Shown piece by piece: positions 16,623 through 24,487 of a stretch of DNA of 51,525 nt. Made by a program: the position numbers and the translations under genes. The stretch comes from Bacteroidales bacterium UBA6267 (GTDB lineage Bacteria > Bacteroidota > Bacteroidia > Bacteroidales > UBA1556): NCBI GenBank assembly GCA_002440745.1, contig DJVB01000065.1:1-51525 (forward strand), given 5' to 3'. The notes under the pieces were generated by a model that was not told the origin of the DNA, did no database searches, and worked only from the letters and a program-made list of their open reading frames with translations. Each line of letters begins with the position of its first letter. Within the stretch, counting starts at the first letter, position 1.

Positions 16623-18392
16623 ATGAGAAATTTTACTTTACTATTTGTGGCGATGTTGTTCGCATCGTTGAGCTTTGCTCAAAACGCCCCAATTAATTTT
16701 GAAACCGGTGGTTTCGGGGCATCTTGGACTTGGACAGTTTTTGAAAACGATTCCAATCCTCCGGTAGCCATTGTGGCTAACCCCAGCTCAAGTGGAATAA
16801 ATACTTCCGCAACAGTTGCAAAATTTACGGCTTTGGCTACAGGTCAACCTTGGGCCGGTTGTGAATCTTTGCATGGCACTACAAACCTTGGAACATTTAC
16901 CTTGGACACTTCAAACAATCTAATTAAGATTAAAGTTTTTAAGCCTGTAATTAGTGATGTTGGAATTAAACTCGTTTCGGATTCCGGGTGGGCTCTTCCT
17001 GAGATTAAAGTGGCAAACACTTTAATCAATCAATGGGAAGAGTTGACTTTCGACTTTTCAAATCACACGAATCCACCAGCCGGTCAAGGAGCTTACGACC
17101 AGATTGTTGTTTTTCCCGACTTCAACTTAGCCGGACGTGGACAAACCAATATCTGTTATTTCGACGATATTACCTTCAACGCTTCAGCTCAGGTGCCAAC
17201 AGGTCCAACTACTGCTGCTCCAACCCCGCCGGCTTTGGCTGCTTCAAATGTAATTTCAATATTCAGCAATGCTTTCACCAATTTAGCTAATACCGATTTT
17301 AATCCAAGTTGGGGACAGTCCACTATTGTAACCCAAACAACCGTTCAAAGTGATGACATTTTAAAATATGCAAGCTTTAACTATCAAGGTACTCAGTTCG
17401 CATCGGCAATAAATGCTTCCGGAATGGATTATCTTCATGTTGATGTGTGGACCGCAGATGCAGTCAATCCAAATATCTTTTGCATCAGCACCGGACCTGT
17501 TGAGAAGTCATATACGCTCACATTAACTCCTAATCAATGGAATAGCTTTGATATTCCACTTTCCGCTTTCTCTTCAATGGTGAATATGGGCGACATCATT
17601 CAGTTTAAATTTGATGGTGGTACAGGTTCAGAAACCATATTTTTAGACAATATTTATTTCTACATTGCACCTCCGGTTTGGCCTACTGCTGCTGCTCCAG
17701 CACCTCCGGTTAGAAATCCTGCCTACTATATTTCCGTTTTTAGTGATAGCTATAATAGCTTAGCCGGTACCGATTTTAATCCAAGTTGGGGACAATCTAC
17801 CATTGTTTCATTCCCTCATATTCAGAATGATACGATGATTAAGTATGAAACGTTCAACTATCAAGGAGCTCAATTTGCAGCCCCAATAAACGCATCAAAT
17901 ATGGATTTTCTTCATGTAGATATGTGGACAGCAGATGCAACTGCAGTTAATATTTTTTGCATTAGCACCGGACCTGTTGAATCATCTTATTCATTCACCA
18001 TCACTCCAAACCAGTGGGTTAGCTATGAAATACCAATGTCGTCCTTTACAGGAGTAGATTTGGCAGATGTGATTCAGTTTAAATTTGATGGAGGCACAGG
18101 CACACAAACTATCTTCCTTGATAACCTTTACTTCTATGTTGATGATACCGGTATAGGCGAAGGTGTTTCAAAAGATGATTTATTGTTCTTCCCTAATCCT
18201 GTAGTTGCAGGTCAAACAGTTGAATTTAGCGCAGAAGTGGCTGAATTTAAACTATTTGATTTGTCCGGAAAATTGCTTTTACAACAGGATTCTAAATCCT
18301 TATCGACAACTAATCTTTCCTCAGGAATGTATTTAATCGAGTTGATGGATAAAGATGGAAATACAACCTCTAAAAAATTATTAGTCAAATAA
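16623..18392 (+). CDS. T9SS-exported protein with repeated carbohydrate-binding-like modules
   Basis: A 589-residue secreted protein. The ATG at 16623 gives a good signal peptide (RNFTLLFVAMLFASLSFAQ); an in-frame ATG at 16584 would add 13 residues before it. Residues about 22-190 form a CBM-like jelly roll ending in CYFDDITFNA. Two near-copies of a 159-residue module follow (about 200-350 and 360-510), each with ISIFS or ISVFS, FNPSWGQSTIV, FNYQGxQFA, LHVDxWTADA and a closing FLDNxYFY. The C-terminal 70 residues (FFPNPVVAGQ to KKLLVK) are a type A T9SS sorting domain. No catalytic site is seen. It shares the module with the lipoprotein at 5607-6992, so both probably bind the same glucan. It is the last gene before the operon terminator. 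Confidence 0.82.
   Translation: MRNFTLLFVAMLFASLSFAQNAPINFETGGFGASWTWTVFENDSNPPVAIVANPSSSGINTSATVAKFTALATGQPWAGCESLHGTTNLGTFTLDTSNNLIKIKVFKPVISDVGIKLVSDSGWALPEIKVANTLINQWEELTFDFSNHTNPPAGQGAYDQIVVFPDFNLAGRGQTNICYFDDITFNASAQVPTGPTTAAPTPPALAASNVISIFSNAFTNLANTDFNPSWGQSTIVTQTTVQSDDILKYASFNYQGTQFASAINASGMDYLHVDVWTADAVNPNIFCISTGPVEKSYTLTLTPNQWNSFDIPLSAFSSMVNMGDIIQFKFDGGTGSETIFLDNIYFYIAPPVWPTAAAPAPPVRNPAYYISVFSDSYNSLAGTDFNPSWGQSTIVSFPHIQNDTMIKYETFNYQGAQFAAPINASNMDFLHVDMWTADATAVNIFCISTGPVESSYSFTITPNQWVSYEIPMSSFTGVDLADVIQFKFDGGTGTQTIFLDNLYFYVDDTGIGEGVSKDDLLFFPNPVVAGQTVEFSAEVAEFKLFDLSGKLLLQQDSKSLSTTNLSSGMYLIELMDKDGNTTSKKLLVK
17203..18142 (+). repeat. in-frame tandem duplication of a binding module (offset 477 bp)
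   Basis: The block containing ACCGATTTTAATCCAAGTTG occurs at 17292 and again at 17769, an offset of 477 bp (159 codons). Similarity extends over the whole module and includes near-identical DNA stretches, so this is a fairly recent internal duplication or one maintained by gene conversion. Confidence 0.75.
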
Positions 18393-18423
18393 TTGACTTA
18401 TAGTGTGATAGTTCTGAAAACTG

Positions 18424-18453
18424 AAAAGGCTGCATTCATTTGCAGCCTTTTTT
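18424..18453 (+). terminator. rho-independent terminator of the glucan operon
   Basis: AAAAGGCTGCA (18424-18434) pairs with TGCAGCCTTTT (18441-18451) around a six-base loop, followed by a T-run. It lies 31 bases after the stop of the T9SS gene and separates the operon from the regulator. Confidence 0.9.
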
Positions 18454-18480
18454 AAAATTTAAATTGTACAAGATAAATAC

Positions 18481-18488
18481 TAAATTTG
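18481..18488 (+). promoter_or_regulatory. -7 promoter element of the regulator gene
   Basis: TAAATTTG matches TAnnTTTG. It falls between the operon terminator and the proposed TTG start at 18518, giving a leader of roughly 20-25 bases. The regulator therefore has its own promoter. Confidence 0.55.
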
Positions 18489-18517
18489 CCGTTTTAAACC
18501 GCGTAACTATTAACATT

Positions 18518-21205
18518 TTGAAGATAATAATATCCATAAGCTTTCTTTTTGTGCTCATAGTTGGGTTTGTTCAAGCACAGGATTTTCCCACTAAAGGGGT
18601 TCCTTATCTTGTAAATTTCTCGCCGGAAGAATACAAAAATGCCGGAAAAATATGGGATATTGAATCTGCTCCAAACGGCATATTGTACATGGCCACCGAC
18701 TTAGGTTTGCTCGCATTCGATGGGTTGGATTGGACATTACTTCATGGTAGCAAAGGAATTACTCGTTCTGTATTGGTGGTCAACGACTCTACTATTTTTA
18801 CCGGTTCGGATTTAGATTTCGGTCAATGGAAAAGAGATTGTAACGGTTTGTTCAAATATAAAAGTCTTTTTCCATTTAAGGACAATGTGCAAGACGGAAT
18901 TGAAGAGTTTTGGCATATTTATCAAATTGACGGCAACCTAGCATTTGTATCGACCTTTAATATTTATATCCTCAACAATGGTCAACTAACTAAAATTCAG
19001 TCGCCTTCTCATATTGTTCATAGTTTTATACACGACAATAATCTATTTGTTTTTGATAGAACGAATAGGATGTGGAAATTTGATAATCTGAAGTTTATCG
19101 AACAAACAATTTCCAAAAAAGGAATTATTCCAAATTTCAAAGGAACATTTATCAAAAATAATGAATTATGTTTTGTGACAGAAAGCGTAGGGATTGTTGC
19201 TATTCAAAACAACGAAGTTTATTTTAAAGATTCTCCACTTTCCAATTACCTAAAAGGGGCGAAAGTATTTAGTTTTGAGCTAATTGGCGAAAGATACATT
19301 GCTGTTGGCACTGTGCTTAAAGGGTTGATTATTGCCGATATGGATGGAAATATTCTGCATGTTATCAATCGTTTTAAAGGCCTTCAAAACAATACAGTAC
19401 TTAGTTTGCATTTCGCCGAAAATGGTAAACTTTGGGCCGGTTTAGATTATGGTTTGTCCTATCTGCTTTTGAAGAACAATTACACTTATGTATTCGATCA
19501 TCGTGGTGATTTTGGTACGGCATATACCTCATTTTTGCAAAATGACGATTTCTATTTAGGCACAAATCAAGGGCTTTTTCACTGCAAATGGTCCGATTTG
19601 AATAATAATGCTGATTTCTTTTCCTTTAATCTTGTTGCAGGCTCTGAGGGGCAAGTTTGGAAAATTTATGGTTACCAAGATGAGATTTTTGTAGGTCATG
19701 ACCGTGGCCTTTTTATGTTGAAAAACAAAAACTTAGTTCCCATTGATACGAAGGTTGGAATTTGGGATATGGTTTTTAATAACGATTATCTTTTTGCCGG
19801 TACTTATAATGGTATCGCGCTGTATAAAAAGAATAAATATGGCTATTCTTTCGTGAAGAAAATAGATTCAATATCAGGCTCTTGTAAACAATTGGCTTTC
19901 GACAAAACGGATAATTTATGGGTAAATATTCCAAATTTTGCATTAGTGAAAGTGAAGCTCAATAAAGATTTTGTTCCAACTGTCCGCCTGAATACTTTTG
20001 AATATGACTCATCATGTAGCTTTCTGCAGCTTCAGCTTTTGAATGACAGTGTTTTACTTCATGGAGAGAATAAACTATATTCTTATATCAATGAAAAAAA
20101 CAGTTTTGTTTCGATAAAGGAAAGGACTACTCAGTTTTCTTTAAAAAACTCATTAAAAGGAATAATTTCCAATGCATTTCTGGATGAATTTTATTCATTT
20201 ATGCCTGTAAATAATGGATTTGCTTTATATCGAAAAGGGAATTTTTCACCAAATTCAATCTCAACTCCGATCATAAAAAGGGTTGAAACTTTAAATTCCG
20301 ACAGCTCATTTTCAATAGAGCAGGGGAGCTTTATCCCGTTCAAAAATAATAGTTTACGATTTGTTTTTGTGGTGCCAAACTGCGAAAACGTCTTTTATCA
20401 ATACCGACTTAACGAAAATGAACCTTGGAGTTTGCCAACCCAGAAAAACTATTTGGAGATTTTTATGCTTGAGGCTGGAGACTATTCTTTTCAGGTTCGT
20501 GCTTTTACCACTACCGAAGTATCCGAAATAGCATCTTTTAATTTTCAAATCCAAAATCCGTGGTATCGAACATGGCAGTTTGTTTCGTCCTTGGTTTTGT
20601 TTTTCATTCTTTTGATTGCGTTGTTCTACCTTCGGCATAAGAGGGCTTTGGCTAAGCAGCAAAAACTAATGCTTCTTCGGGAGAAAAAAGCGGTTGAAGA
20701 ATTAGCCGAAAAACATCAAAAAGCGCTTGTTGAATTGGAACAACAGAAATTGGAACATGAAAATGAAAAATTAAGAGAGCTTCTACGAGCTAAAACTGTG
20801 GAGCTTGCCAATAAAGCCCGCGATAATGAATCAAAAAACCGTTTATTGGTCGAATTGAAAGAAAAGCTTATAGAAATGCGTGACAACCCTCGCATTGCGG
20901 TTCAGCGAATGAAAGAATTAATGCGAATGGTCGATTCTAATATTTTGAATGAAGACCACACTTTCGAAATTCAGATGGATGAACTTCACCAAGAATTTTT
21001 TAGAAAACTCAAAGCATTGTATCCTTCACTGTCGGGCAACGATTTGCGAATATGCGCCTACCTCAAAGTGGGGCTCAATTCAAAGGAAATTGCAGAGATA
21101 ATGAATATTCAACTTTCAAGTTCTTACATTACCAGATCACGAATTCGCAAGAAACTTAACTTAGATGCCGAACAGAACCTATACGATTTCTTGAATAATT
21201 TGTAA
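18518..21205 (+). CDS. membrane-spanning sensor-regulator: propeller, Y_Y_Y domain, TM, coiled coil, LuxR-type HTH
   Basis: An 895-residue one-piece sensor. The TTG at 18518 starts a clear signal peptide (KIIISISFLFVLIVGFVQAQ) and follows the promoter element; an upstream in-frame TTG at 18440 lies within the terminator and is implausible. Residues about 25-580 carry repeated propeller-like strands (for example GILYMATDLGLLAFDGLDW and LWAGLDYGLSYLL). Residues about 600-680 fit a triple-tyrosine (Y_Y_Y) domain (FYQYRLNENEPW). A membrane helix spans about 688-708. A charged coiled coil of about 90 residues follows, and residues 838-883 form a LuxR/GerE-type HTH (LNSKEIAEIMNI). There is no histidine kinase or receiver domain, unlike hybrid two-component PUL regulators. 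Its position suggests it senses glucan fragments in the periplasm and controls the adjacent operon. Confidence 0.85.
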   Translation: MKIIISISFLFVLIVGFVQAQDFPTKGVPYLVNFSPEEYKNAGKIWDIESAPNGILYMATDLGLLAFDGLDWTLLHGSKGITRSVLVVNDSTIFTGSDLDFGQWKRDCNGLFKYKSLFPFKDNVQDGIEEFWHIYQIDGNLAFVSTFNIYILNNGQLTKIQSPSHIVHSFIHDNNLFVFDRTNRMWKFDNLKFIEQTISKKGIIPNFKGTFIKNNELCFVTESVGIVAIQNNEVYFKDSPLSNYLKGAKVFSFELIGERYIAVGTVLKGLIIADMDGNILHVINRFKGLQNNTVLSLHFAENGKLWAGLDYGLSYLLLKNNYTYVFDHRGDFGTAYTSFLQNDDFYLGTNQGLFHCKWSDLNNNADFFSFNLVAGSEGQVWKIYGYQDEIFVGHDRGLFMLKNKNLVPIDTKVGIWDMVFNNDYLFAGTYNGIALYKKNKYGYSFVKKIDSISGSCKQLAFDKTDNLWVNIPNFALVKVKLNKDFVPTVRLNTFEYDSSCSFLQLQLLNDSVLLHGENKLYSYINEKNSFVSIKERTTQFSLKNSLKGIISNAFLDEFYSFMPVNNGFALYRKGNFSPNSISTPIIKRVETLNSDSSFSIEQGSFIPFKNNSLRFVFVVPNCENVFYQYRLNENEPWSLPTQKNYLEIFMLEAGDYSFQVRAFTTTEVSEIASFNFQIQNPWYRTWQFVSSLVLFFILLIALFYLRHKRALAKQQKLMLLREKKAVEELAEKHQKALVELEQQKLEHENEKLRELLRAKTVELANKARDNESKNRLLVELKEKLIEMRDNPRIAVQRMKELMRMVDSNILNEDHTFEIQMDELHQEFFRKLKALYPSLSGNDLRICAYLKVGLNSKEIAEIMNIQLSSSYITRSRIRKKLNLDAEQNLYDFLNNL

Positions 21206-21268
21206 TTTTCCCAAAAATCATGCAGTGAAGTTCACTTTAAAGAGTGGATTTATCCAAATCAAAATGAA

Positions 21269-22027
21269 CTATTCAATCACCAATTTCTTTCTAAATATTT
21301 GACCTTTAGATTTATAGGTTATCAAATAAACGGCTTTAGCCCATCCTGAGGTTTCGATTTTGAAGGTTTGTTGCAAGTCTGCCTTCGTTAAATCTTTTTC
21401 ATAGATTATTGCGCCGGATAATTGACTGATAGTCAACTTGCCCTCTTGAACCGCTGTTGGATCGAAATGCAAATTCACCTGATTTTCAGCAGGATTAGGC
21501 CACATCTCCACCAAGTTTAGTGCAGCCAAATCGTCAGCTTTTAAGCCGGTTGGGTCATAATTCAACACCACATAGTCGAAATAAGTTAGGTTGGAGTCGG
21601 AGTAGTTTTGGGTAGAATTATTGACGGTGAAGCCCATAGTGTGCATTGGTCCCTGAGCGTGTTTTTCGGTAAATTCCACTTTGATTTGGTAATATCTCGG
21701 ATTTACAGGCTGTCCGTTTAAATCGAGGCAATTCCAGGTGACATGATGCGAAGTGTGACTATTGATTGTTGCTCCGGTGATTGCATCGGTGGTGTTTCCG
21801 CCTGAAGCTGCATTCCAACTGTAGAGATATTGCTTGCGTGCAGCAGCTTTGAGGTAAAGAGTTTTGACAAATACTCCATTGGTATCTTCGACCCAAACGG
21901 CTAATACATGTCGAGGAGAAAAGGAGCCTCCTGCCGGTTTTGTTTTGAAATCGATGCTGACCGATTGCGCATTTGCTGTTAAAAATATACTTAAAATTAT
22001 TGAAATTAAGATAGTTAAATGTTTCAT
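21269..22027 (-). CDS. DUF2271 domain protein with T9SS sorting domain
   Basis: A 252-residue secreted protein. The signal peptide is about residues 1-20 (ISIILSIFLTANAQS). Residues about 22-150 resemble DUF2271: VLAVWVEDTNGVFVKTLYL, then a YLYSWNAASGG segment, then HHVTWNCLDLNG and PRYYQIKVEFTE. The domain has no known activity. The C-terminal 80 residues (MWPNPAENQVNLHFDP to FRKKLVIE) are a type A T9SS sorting domain. The gene converges on the regulator with a 63-base gap that holds only a weak inverted repeat. No functional link to the glucan operon is visible. DUF2271 is confident by motif memory; the role is unknown. Confidence 0.8.
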   Translation of the reverse strand: MKHLTILISIILSIFLTANAQSVSIDFKTKPAGGSFSPRHVLAVWVEDTNGVFVKTLYLKAAARKQYLYSWNAASGGNTTDAITGATINSHTSHHVTWNCLDLNGQPVNPRYYQIKVEFTEKHAQGPMHTMGFTVNNSTQNYSDSNLTYFDYVVLNYDPTGLKADDLAALNLVEMWPNPAENQVNLHFDPTAVQEGKLTISQLSGAIIYEKDLTKADLQQTFKIETSGWAKAVYLITYKSKGQIFRKKLVIE

Positions 22028-22402
22028 GATAGTTGATTTAATATTCGTGGCGAAAATAGAAATAAATTAAACGATTGTTGAGTTATTGATAAATGCTTCT
22101 TTGCAAAATGAAAAGGTTTAACATATAACAGAAATAAAAACTTTAAAAATCATAAAAATAGAATTGATTAAAACTTTGGTGTATCGTATTTTTGAAGTTT
22201 TAAAATTGAAAAGTCATAGTGACTTCAATATTTTGAAAAGCTTAAAATTTAGTTAGATTTATAGTTGCAATATGATTCTGACAATGTAACCAAAGAATTA
22301 AGTATTCATTTTATAAACAATTGATACTATTGTAATTTATTGATTATTATTATTATATATCAATATAAAATATTATTATAAAATTTGTATAAATTAATGC
22401 TA
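22028..22402. other. AT-rich 375-bp intergenic region between divergent genes
   Basis: No gene is supported. It contains a good plus-strand promoter (22164-22194), which would give the methyltransferase mRNA a leader of about 200 bases. A 15-base word ACAATGTAACCAAAG at 22281-22295 reappears inside the downstream coding sequence at 22464-22478. On the minus strand a TATTTTCG near 22050 could be a weak -7 element for the DUF2271 gene. Confidence 0.5.
22164..22194 (+). promoter_or_regulatory. Bacteroidota-type promoter (TTG-N20-TATTTTTG)
   Basis: TTG at 22164-22166 and TATTTTTG at 22187-22194 are separated by 20 bases, within the usual 17-23 range. The only downstream gene on this strand is the methyltransferase at 22403. 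Confidence 0.5.
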
Positions 22403-23248
22403 ATGAAAAATTTTAATGAGTTTGATATTGAATTGGTGGAAAAAATTGTTGAAAATACAATTAACAATGTAACCAAAGGATATGTCACAAAGGAAGAATT
22501 AAAGAAGTTTATTGATTTTCAACTTGGAGAGGATTTTATTAAAAATACAATTCAGGGTCATGGATACTCTAAACCACATGGTTATGCCGGGGATTATGAA
22601 ATAATTGACTTCATTTATACTAAGAAAATTTCGAAAATTCCTAAATACAAACCATGGGACGAGTATTTTCATCTACAATCTGCACCAAGAGCAGTTCGTA
22701 ATAGAAAAGAATATTTTAAAGAACAATTGTTTAAAATATTACCAAATGGCGGTTCTTTATTAAATGTTGCCAGCGGACCTGGTCGTGATTTATTCGAGAT
22801 TTATAATAAAAACCCAACATATAATCTTATTACCACATGTGTTGAAATGGACAAAAATGCAATTGAATATGCCAAGAAAATCAATAAGAATAATTTATTC
22901 AAAATTGACTTTGTAAACAAGAATATTTTTCGATTTACAACAGATAAGAGATTTGATATGATTTGGGCAGCAGGATTATTTGACTATTTTGATGATAAAG
23001 CTTTTATTTTACTTTTAAAAAGATTTCGTGAATGGATTAATGAAGGTGGAGAAATAATAATTGGTAATTTTAATGAAGATTATAATCCAAGCAGATTATA
23101 TATGGAAATATTTGGAGATTGGTATTTAAATCATCGAACAGATGAAAAACTTGTTAGTCTGGCCAAACTGTCAGGGTTCGAAGAATCCAAAATTATGGTT
23201 GGTAGAGAACCTGAGAATGTTAATTTATTCTTACATGTGCGAAAATAA
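22403..23248 (+). CDS. class I SAM-dependent methyltransferase
   Basis: A 281-residue soluble protein. Motif I of the class I methyltransferase fold is LLNVASGPGRDLFEI (about residues 117-131), with an acidic residue ending the next strand (CVEMDKNAIEYAKK) and FDMIWAAGLFDYF as the post-motif strand. The N-terminal third contains HGYSKPHGYAGDYEI, a motif I associate with methyltransferases of the extracellular-factor (fatty acid methyl ester) type, but the substrate cannot be assigned. I chose the ATG at 22403 (MKNFNE); an ATG at 22397 and a TTG at 22385 are in frame. The gene is more AT-rich than the glucan operon and stands alone, so it may be horizontally acquired. Confidence 0.8.
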   Translation: MKNFNEFDIELVEKIVENTINNVTKGYVTKEELKKFIDFQLGEDFIKNTIQGHGYSKPHGYAGDYEIIDFIYTKKISKIPKYKPWDEYFHLQSAPRAVRNRKEYFKEQLFKILPNGGSLLNVASGPGRDLFEIYNKNPTYNLITTCVEMDKNAIEYAKKINKNNLFKIDFVNKNIFRFTTDKRFDMIWAAGLFDYFDDKAFILLLKRFREWINEGGEIIIGNFNEDYNPSRLYMEIFGDWYLNHRTDEKLVSLAKLSGFEESKIMVGREPENVNLFLHVRK

Positions 23249-23326
23249 AATATGTCTTAGGTGAGTCTATCTATTGAAATAAATTCTATGTTTGTTTTAT
23301 TATAATTCTCCTGACCATCAGAATTA

Positions 23327-23416
23327 ATGGATTCAGGATGTAACGATTATATCGCAAAACCTTTTTCAAAAGTGGAATTAATTAACTTGATTCAAAAGTA
23401 TTTTGGTGGGAGGTGA
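23327..23416 (+). pseudogene. C-terminal remnant of a response-regulator receiver domain
   Basis: Translating from the ATG at 23327 gives 29 residues: DSGCNDYIAKPFSKVEL, then INLIQKYFGGR and a stop. This is the end of a REC domain: the conserved (A/S)GCNDYIAKPF segment with its invariant Lys-Pro and the final helix. The frame is closed by a TGA 13 bases upstream, and the phosphoacceptor half is absent. I read this as the tail of a hybrid kinase or response-regulator gene destroyed by deletion or insertion. A functional 29-residue peptide is unlikely. Confidence 0.7.
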
Positions 23417-23445
23417 GGAGCCGCATAAAAATTGTAGTGTTCAAT

Positions 23446-23682
23446 TTAAATAAGTCTCTTATTCCGAAAAGCAATTCCCGAACCGGATTTTAAGTATTTC
23501 TCAAAATCATAGGCTTTGTATTTGTCCTGAAAACAGATATATGTCTCTAATTTAACCGGAAGTTTATCTTTTGTATAATGCACTTGTCCTTTATTATGTC
23601 TTTCTAATCTGTTGTCTAAATTGTTTGTGCAACCGGTATAAATAGAGCCGTCAACACATTTTAATAGATAAACATAATGCAT
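23446..23682 (-). CDS. small GIY-YIG nuclease
   Basis: A 78-residue stand-alone GIY-YIG domain (UvrC-N-like). The first strand HYVYLLKC and YTGCTNN carry the family's two tyrosine motifs. N-LDNRLERHN supplies the conserved Arg, KLETYICF follows, and the tail DFEKYLKSGSGIAFRN contains the usual E...K.GSG..F.N ending. This short class is widespread in environmental bacteria and is often found in multiple copies; its cellular role is unclear. It lies near the 3' end of the tmRNA, separated by the 109-bp tandem repeat, a typical landing zone for mobile DNA. Complete frame. Confidence 0.9.
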   Translation of the reverse strand: MHYVYLLKCVDGSIYTGCTNNLDNRLERHNKGQVHYTKDKLPVKLETYICFQDKYKAYDFEKYLKSGSGIAFRNKRLI

Positions 23683-23750
23683 AATAGGAATTTTTAATAT
23701 TTATATTTTTATAATTATCGTTTTAGTAATTATACAACTTCTTAAAGTTC

Positions 23751-23989
23751 TCCTACGCTAAAGCTTCGGAGTTTCATCATTTTAGCTATAGTGGACTTCG
23801 TCCACCGAAGCTCTACGAAGATTTAGCAAAGAAAAATATACTTTTAAAGAGCGAGGCTCTCCTACGCTAAAGCTTCGGAGTTTCATCATTTTAGCTATAG
23901 TGGACTTCGTCCACCGTAGCTCTACGAAGATTTAGCAAAGAAAAATATACTTTTAAAGAGCGAAGCTCTCCTACGCTAAAGCTTCGGAG
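23751..23989. repeat. 109-bp tandem repeat, about 2.2 copies, beside the tmRNA
   Basis: TCCTACGCTAAAGCTTCGGA recurs at 23751, 23860 and 23969, an exact 109-base period. Copies one and two are nearly identical; a visible change is CCGAAGC versus CCGTAGC near 23803/23912. The third is cut off after about 21 bases. Each unit contains a short hairpin TGGAC-TTC-GTCCA. The last partial copy forms GCTCTCC...GGAGAGC (23965-23971 with 23986-23992) just beyond the tmRNA 3' end. No coding frame spans it. The flanking 23683-23750 is plain AT-rich sequence. Confidence 0.85.
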
Positions 23990-23995
23990 AGCGAA

Positions 23996-24391
23996 GGTGG
24001 AGCTGCGGGGAGTCGAACCCCGGTCCAAACAAGGAACAAATTTGCTTTCTACATGCTTAGTCGTGCTTGGGTTTTCATGGCAGAACTGGTGCAAAACAAC
24101 CTATTCTGTCCTTAGTCCGATATTTTTTCGGTAAAAAGCACGAACATCCTTTTACCTATCCCTATATTGCGAGCACCCCTGTATCGACACGGCATAAGGC
24201 AAGCCTTCCGAGGAGTGTCTTGTTCCGACTCATGAGCCGAAATTAAGCTAATCTACTGTACTTCGATTAAGCTGCAAGAGCGTAGTTATTTTCGCCAATT
24301 GTGTTTTAAGAACCTTGTTTTACGGGCAGCATTCTCAAAGCCCGGCATGCTTACAAACCCCTTCAACTTGCTGTCGAAACCGGTCAGCCCC
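23996..24391 (-). ncRNA. ssrA: transfer-messenger RNA (tmRNA)
   Basis: On the minus strand the RNA starts at 24391 with GGGGCTGACCGGTTTCGACA, the hallmark tmRNA 5' end. It finishes with GGTTCGACTCCCCGCAGCTCC followed by ACC. The acceptor stem GGGGCUG/CAGCUCC pairs fully with one G-U. The tag reading frame at 24267-24296 encodes GENNYALAA and stop (resume codon GGC), typical of Bacteroidota. About 396 bases, normal for the phylum. tmRNA with SmpB rescues stalled ribosomes and marks the truncated protein for proteolysis. The genomic sequence after ACC is T, so the terminal A of CCA appears not to be encoded. Confidence 0.97.
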
Positions 24392-24412
24392 GGTGTTTTT
24401 GGATTTGGTCGG

Positions 24413-24420
24413 CAAAGATA
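24413..24420 (-). promoter_or_regulatory. -7 promoter element of ssrA
   Basis: On the minus strand TATCTTTG lies 21 bases before the mature tmRNA 5' end, so the precursor would have a short leader removed by RNase P. Confidence 0.6.
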
Positions 24421-24487
24421 ATCAAATCTTCAATCGTCCATAAGCGGTATTTTTCTACTTTAGTGCCTCATTTTATAACTGATTTTT

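Noticed and set aside
2449..18392. Search for a SusC/SusD pair in the glucan locus
   Set aside because: No TonB box, plug domain or SusD-like lipoprotein is encoded; the large first gene is not a SusC, as it begins with a glycosidase domain.
18440..18517. Longer N-terminus for the regulator from the TTG at 18440
   Set aside because: It would start inside the terminator hairpin and upstream of the promoter element, and would bury the signal peptide.
21206..21268. Bidirectional terminator between the regulator and DUF2271 gene
   Set aside because: Only a short GTGAA/TTCAC inverted repeat without T-tracts is present; too weak to call.
23751..23989. Regular repeats that could suggest a CRISPR array
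   Set aside because: The repeated unit is 109 bases with no unique spacers and only about two copies; a simple tandem duplication explains it.
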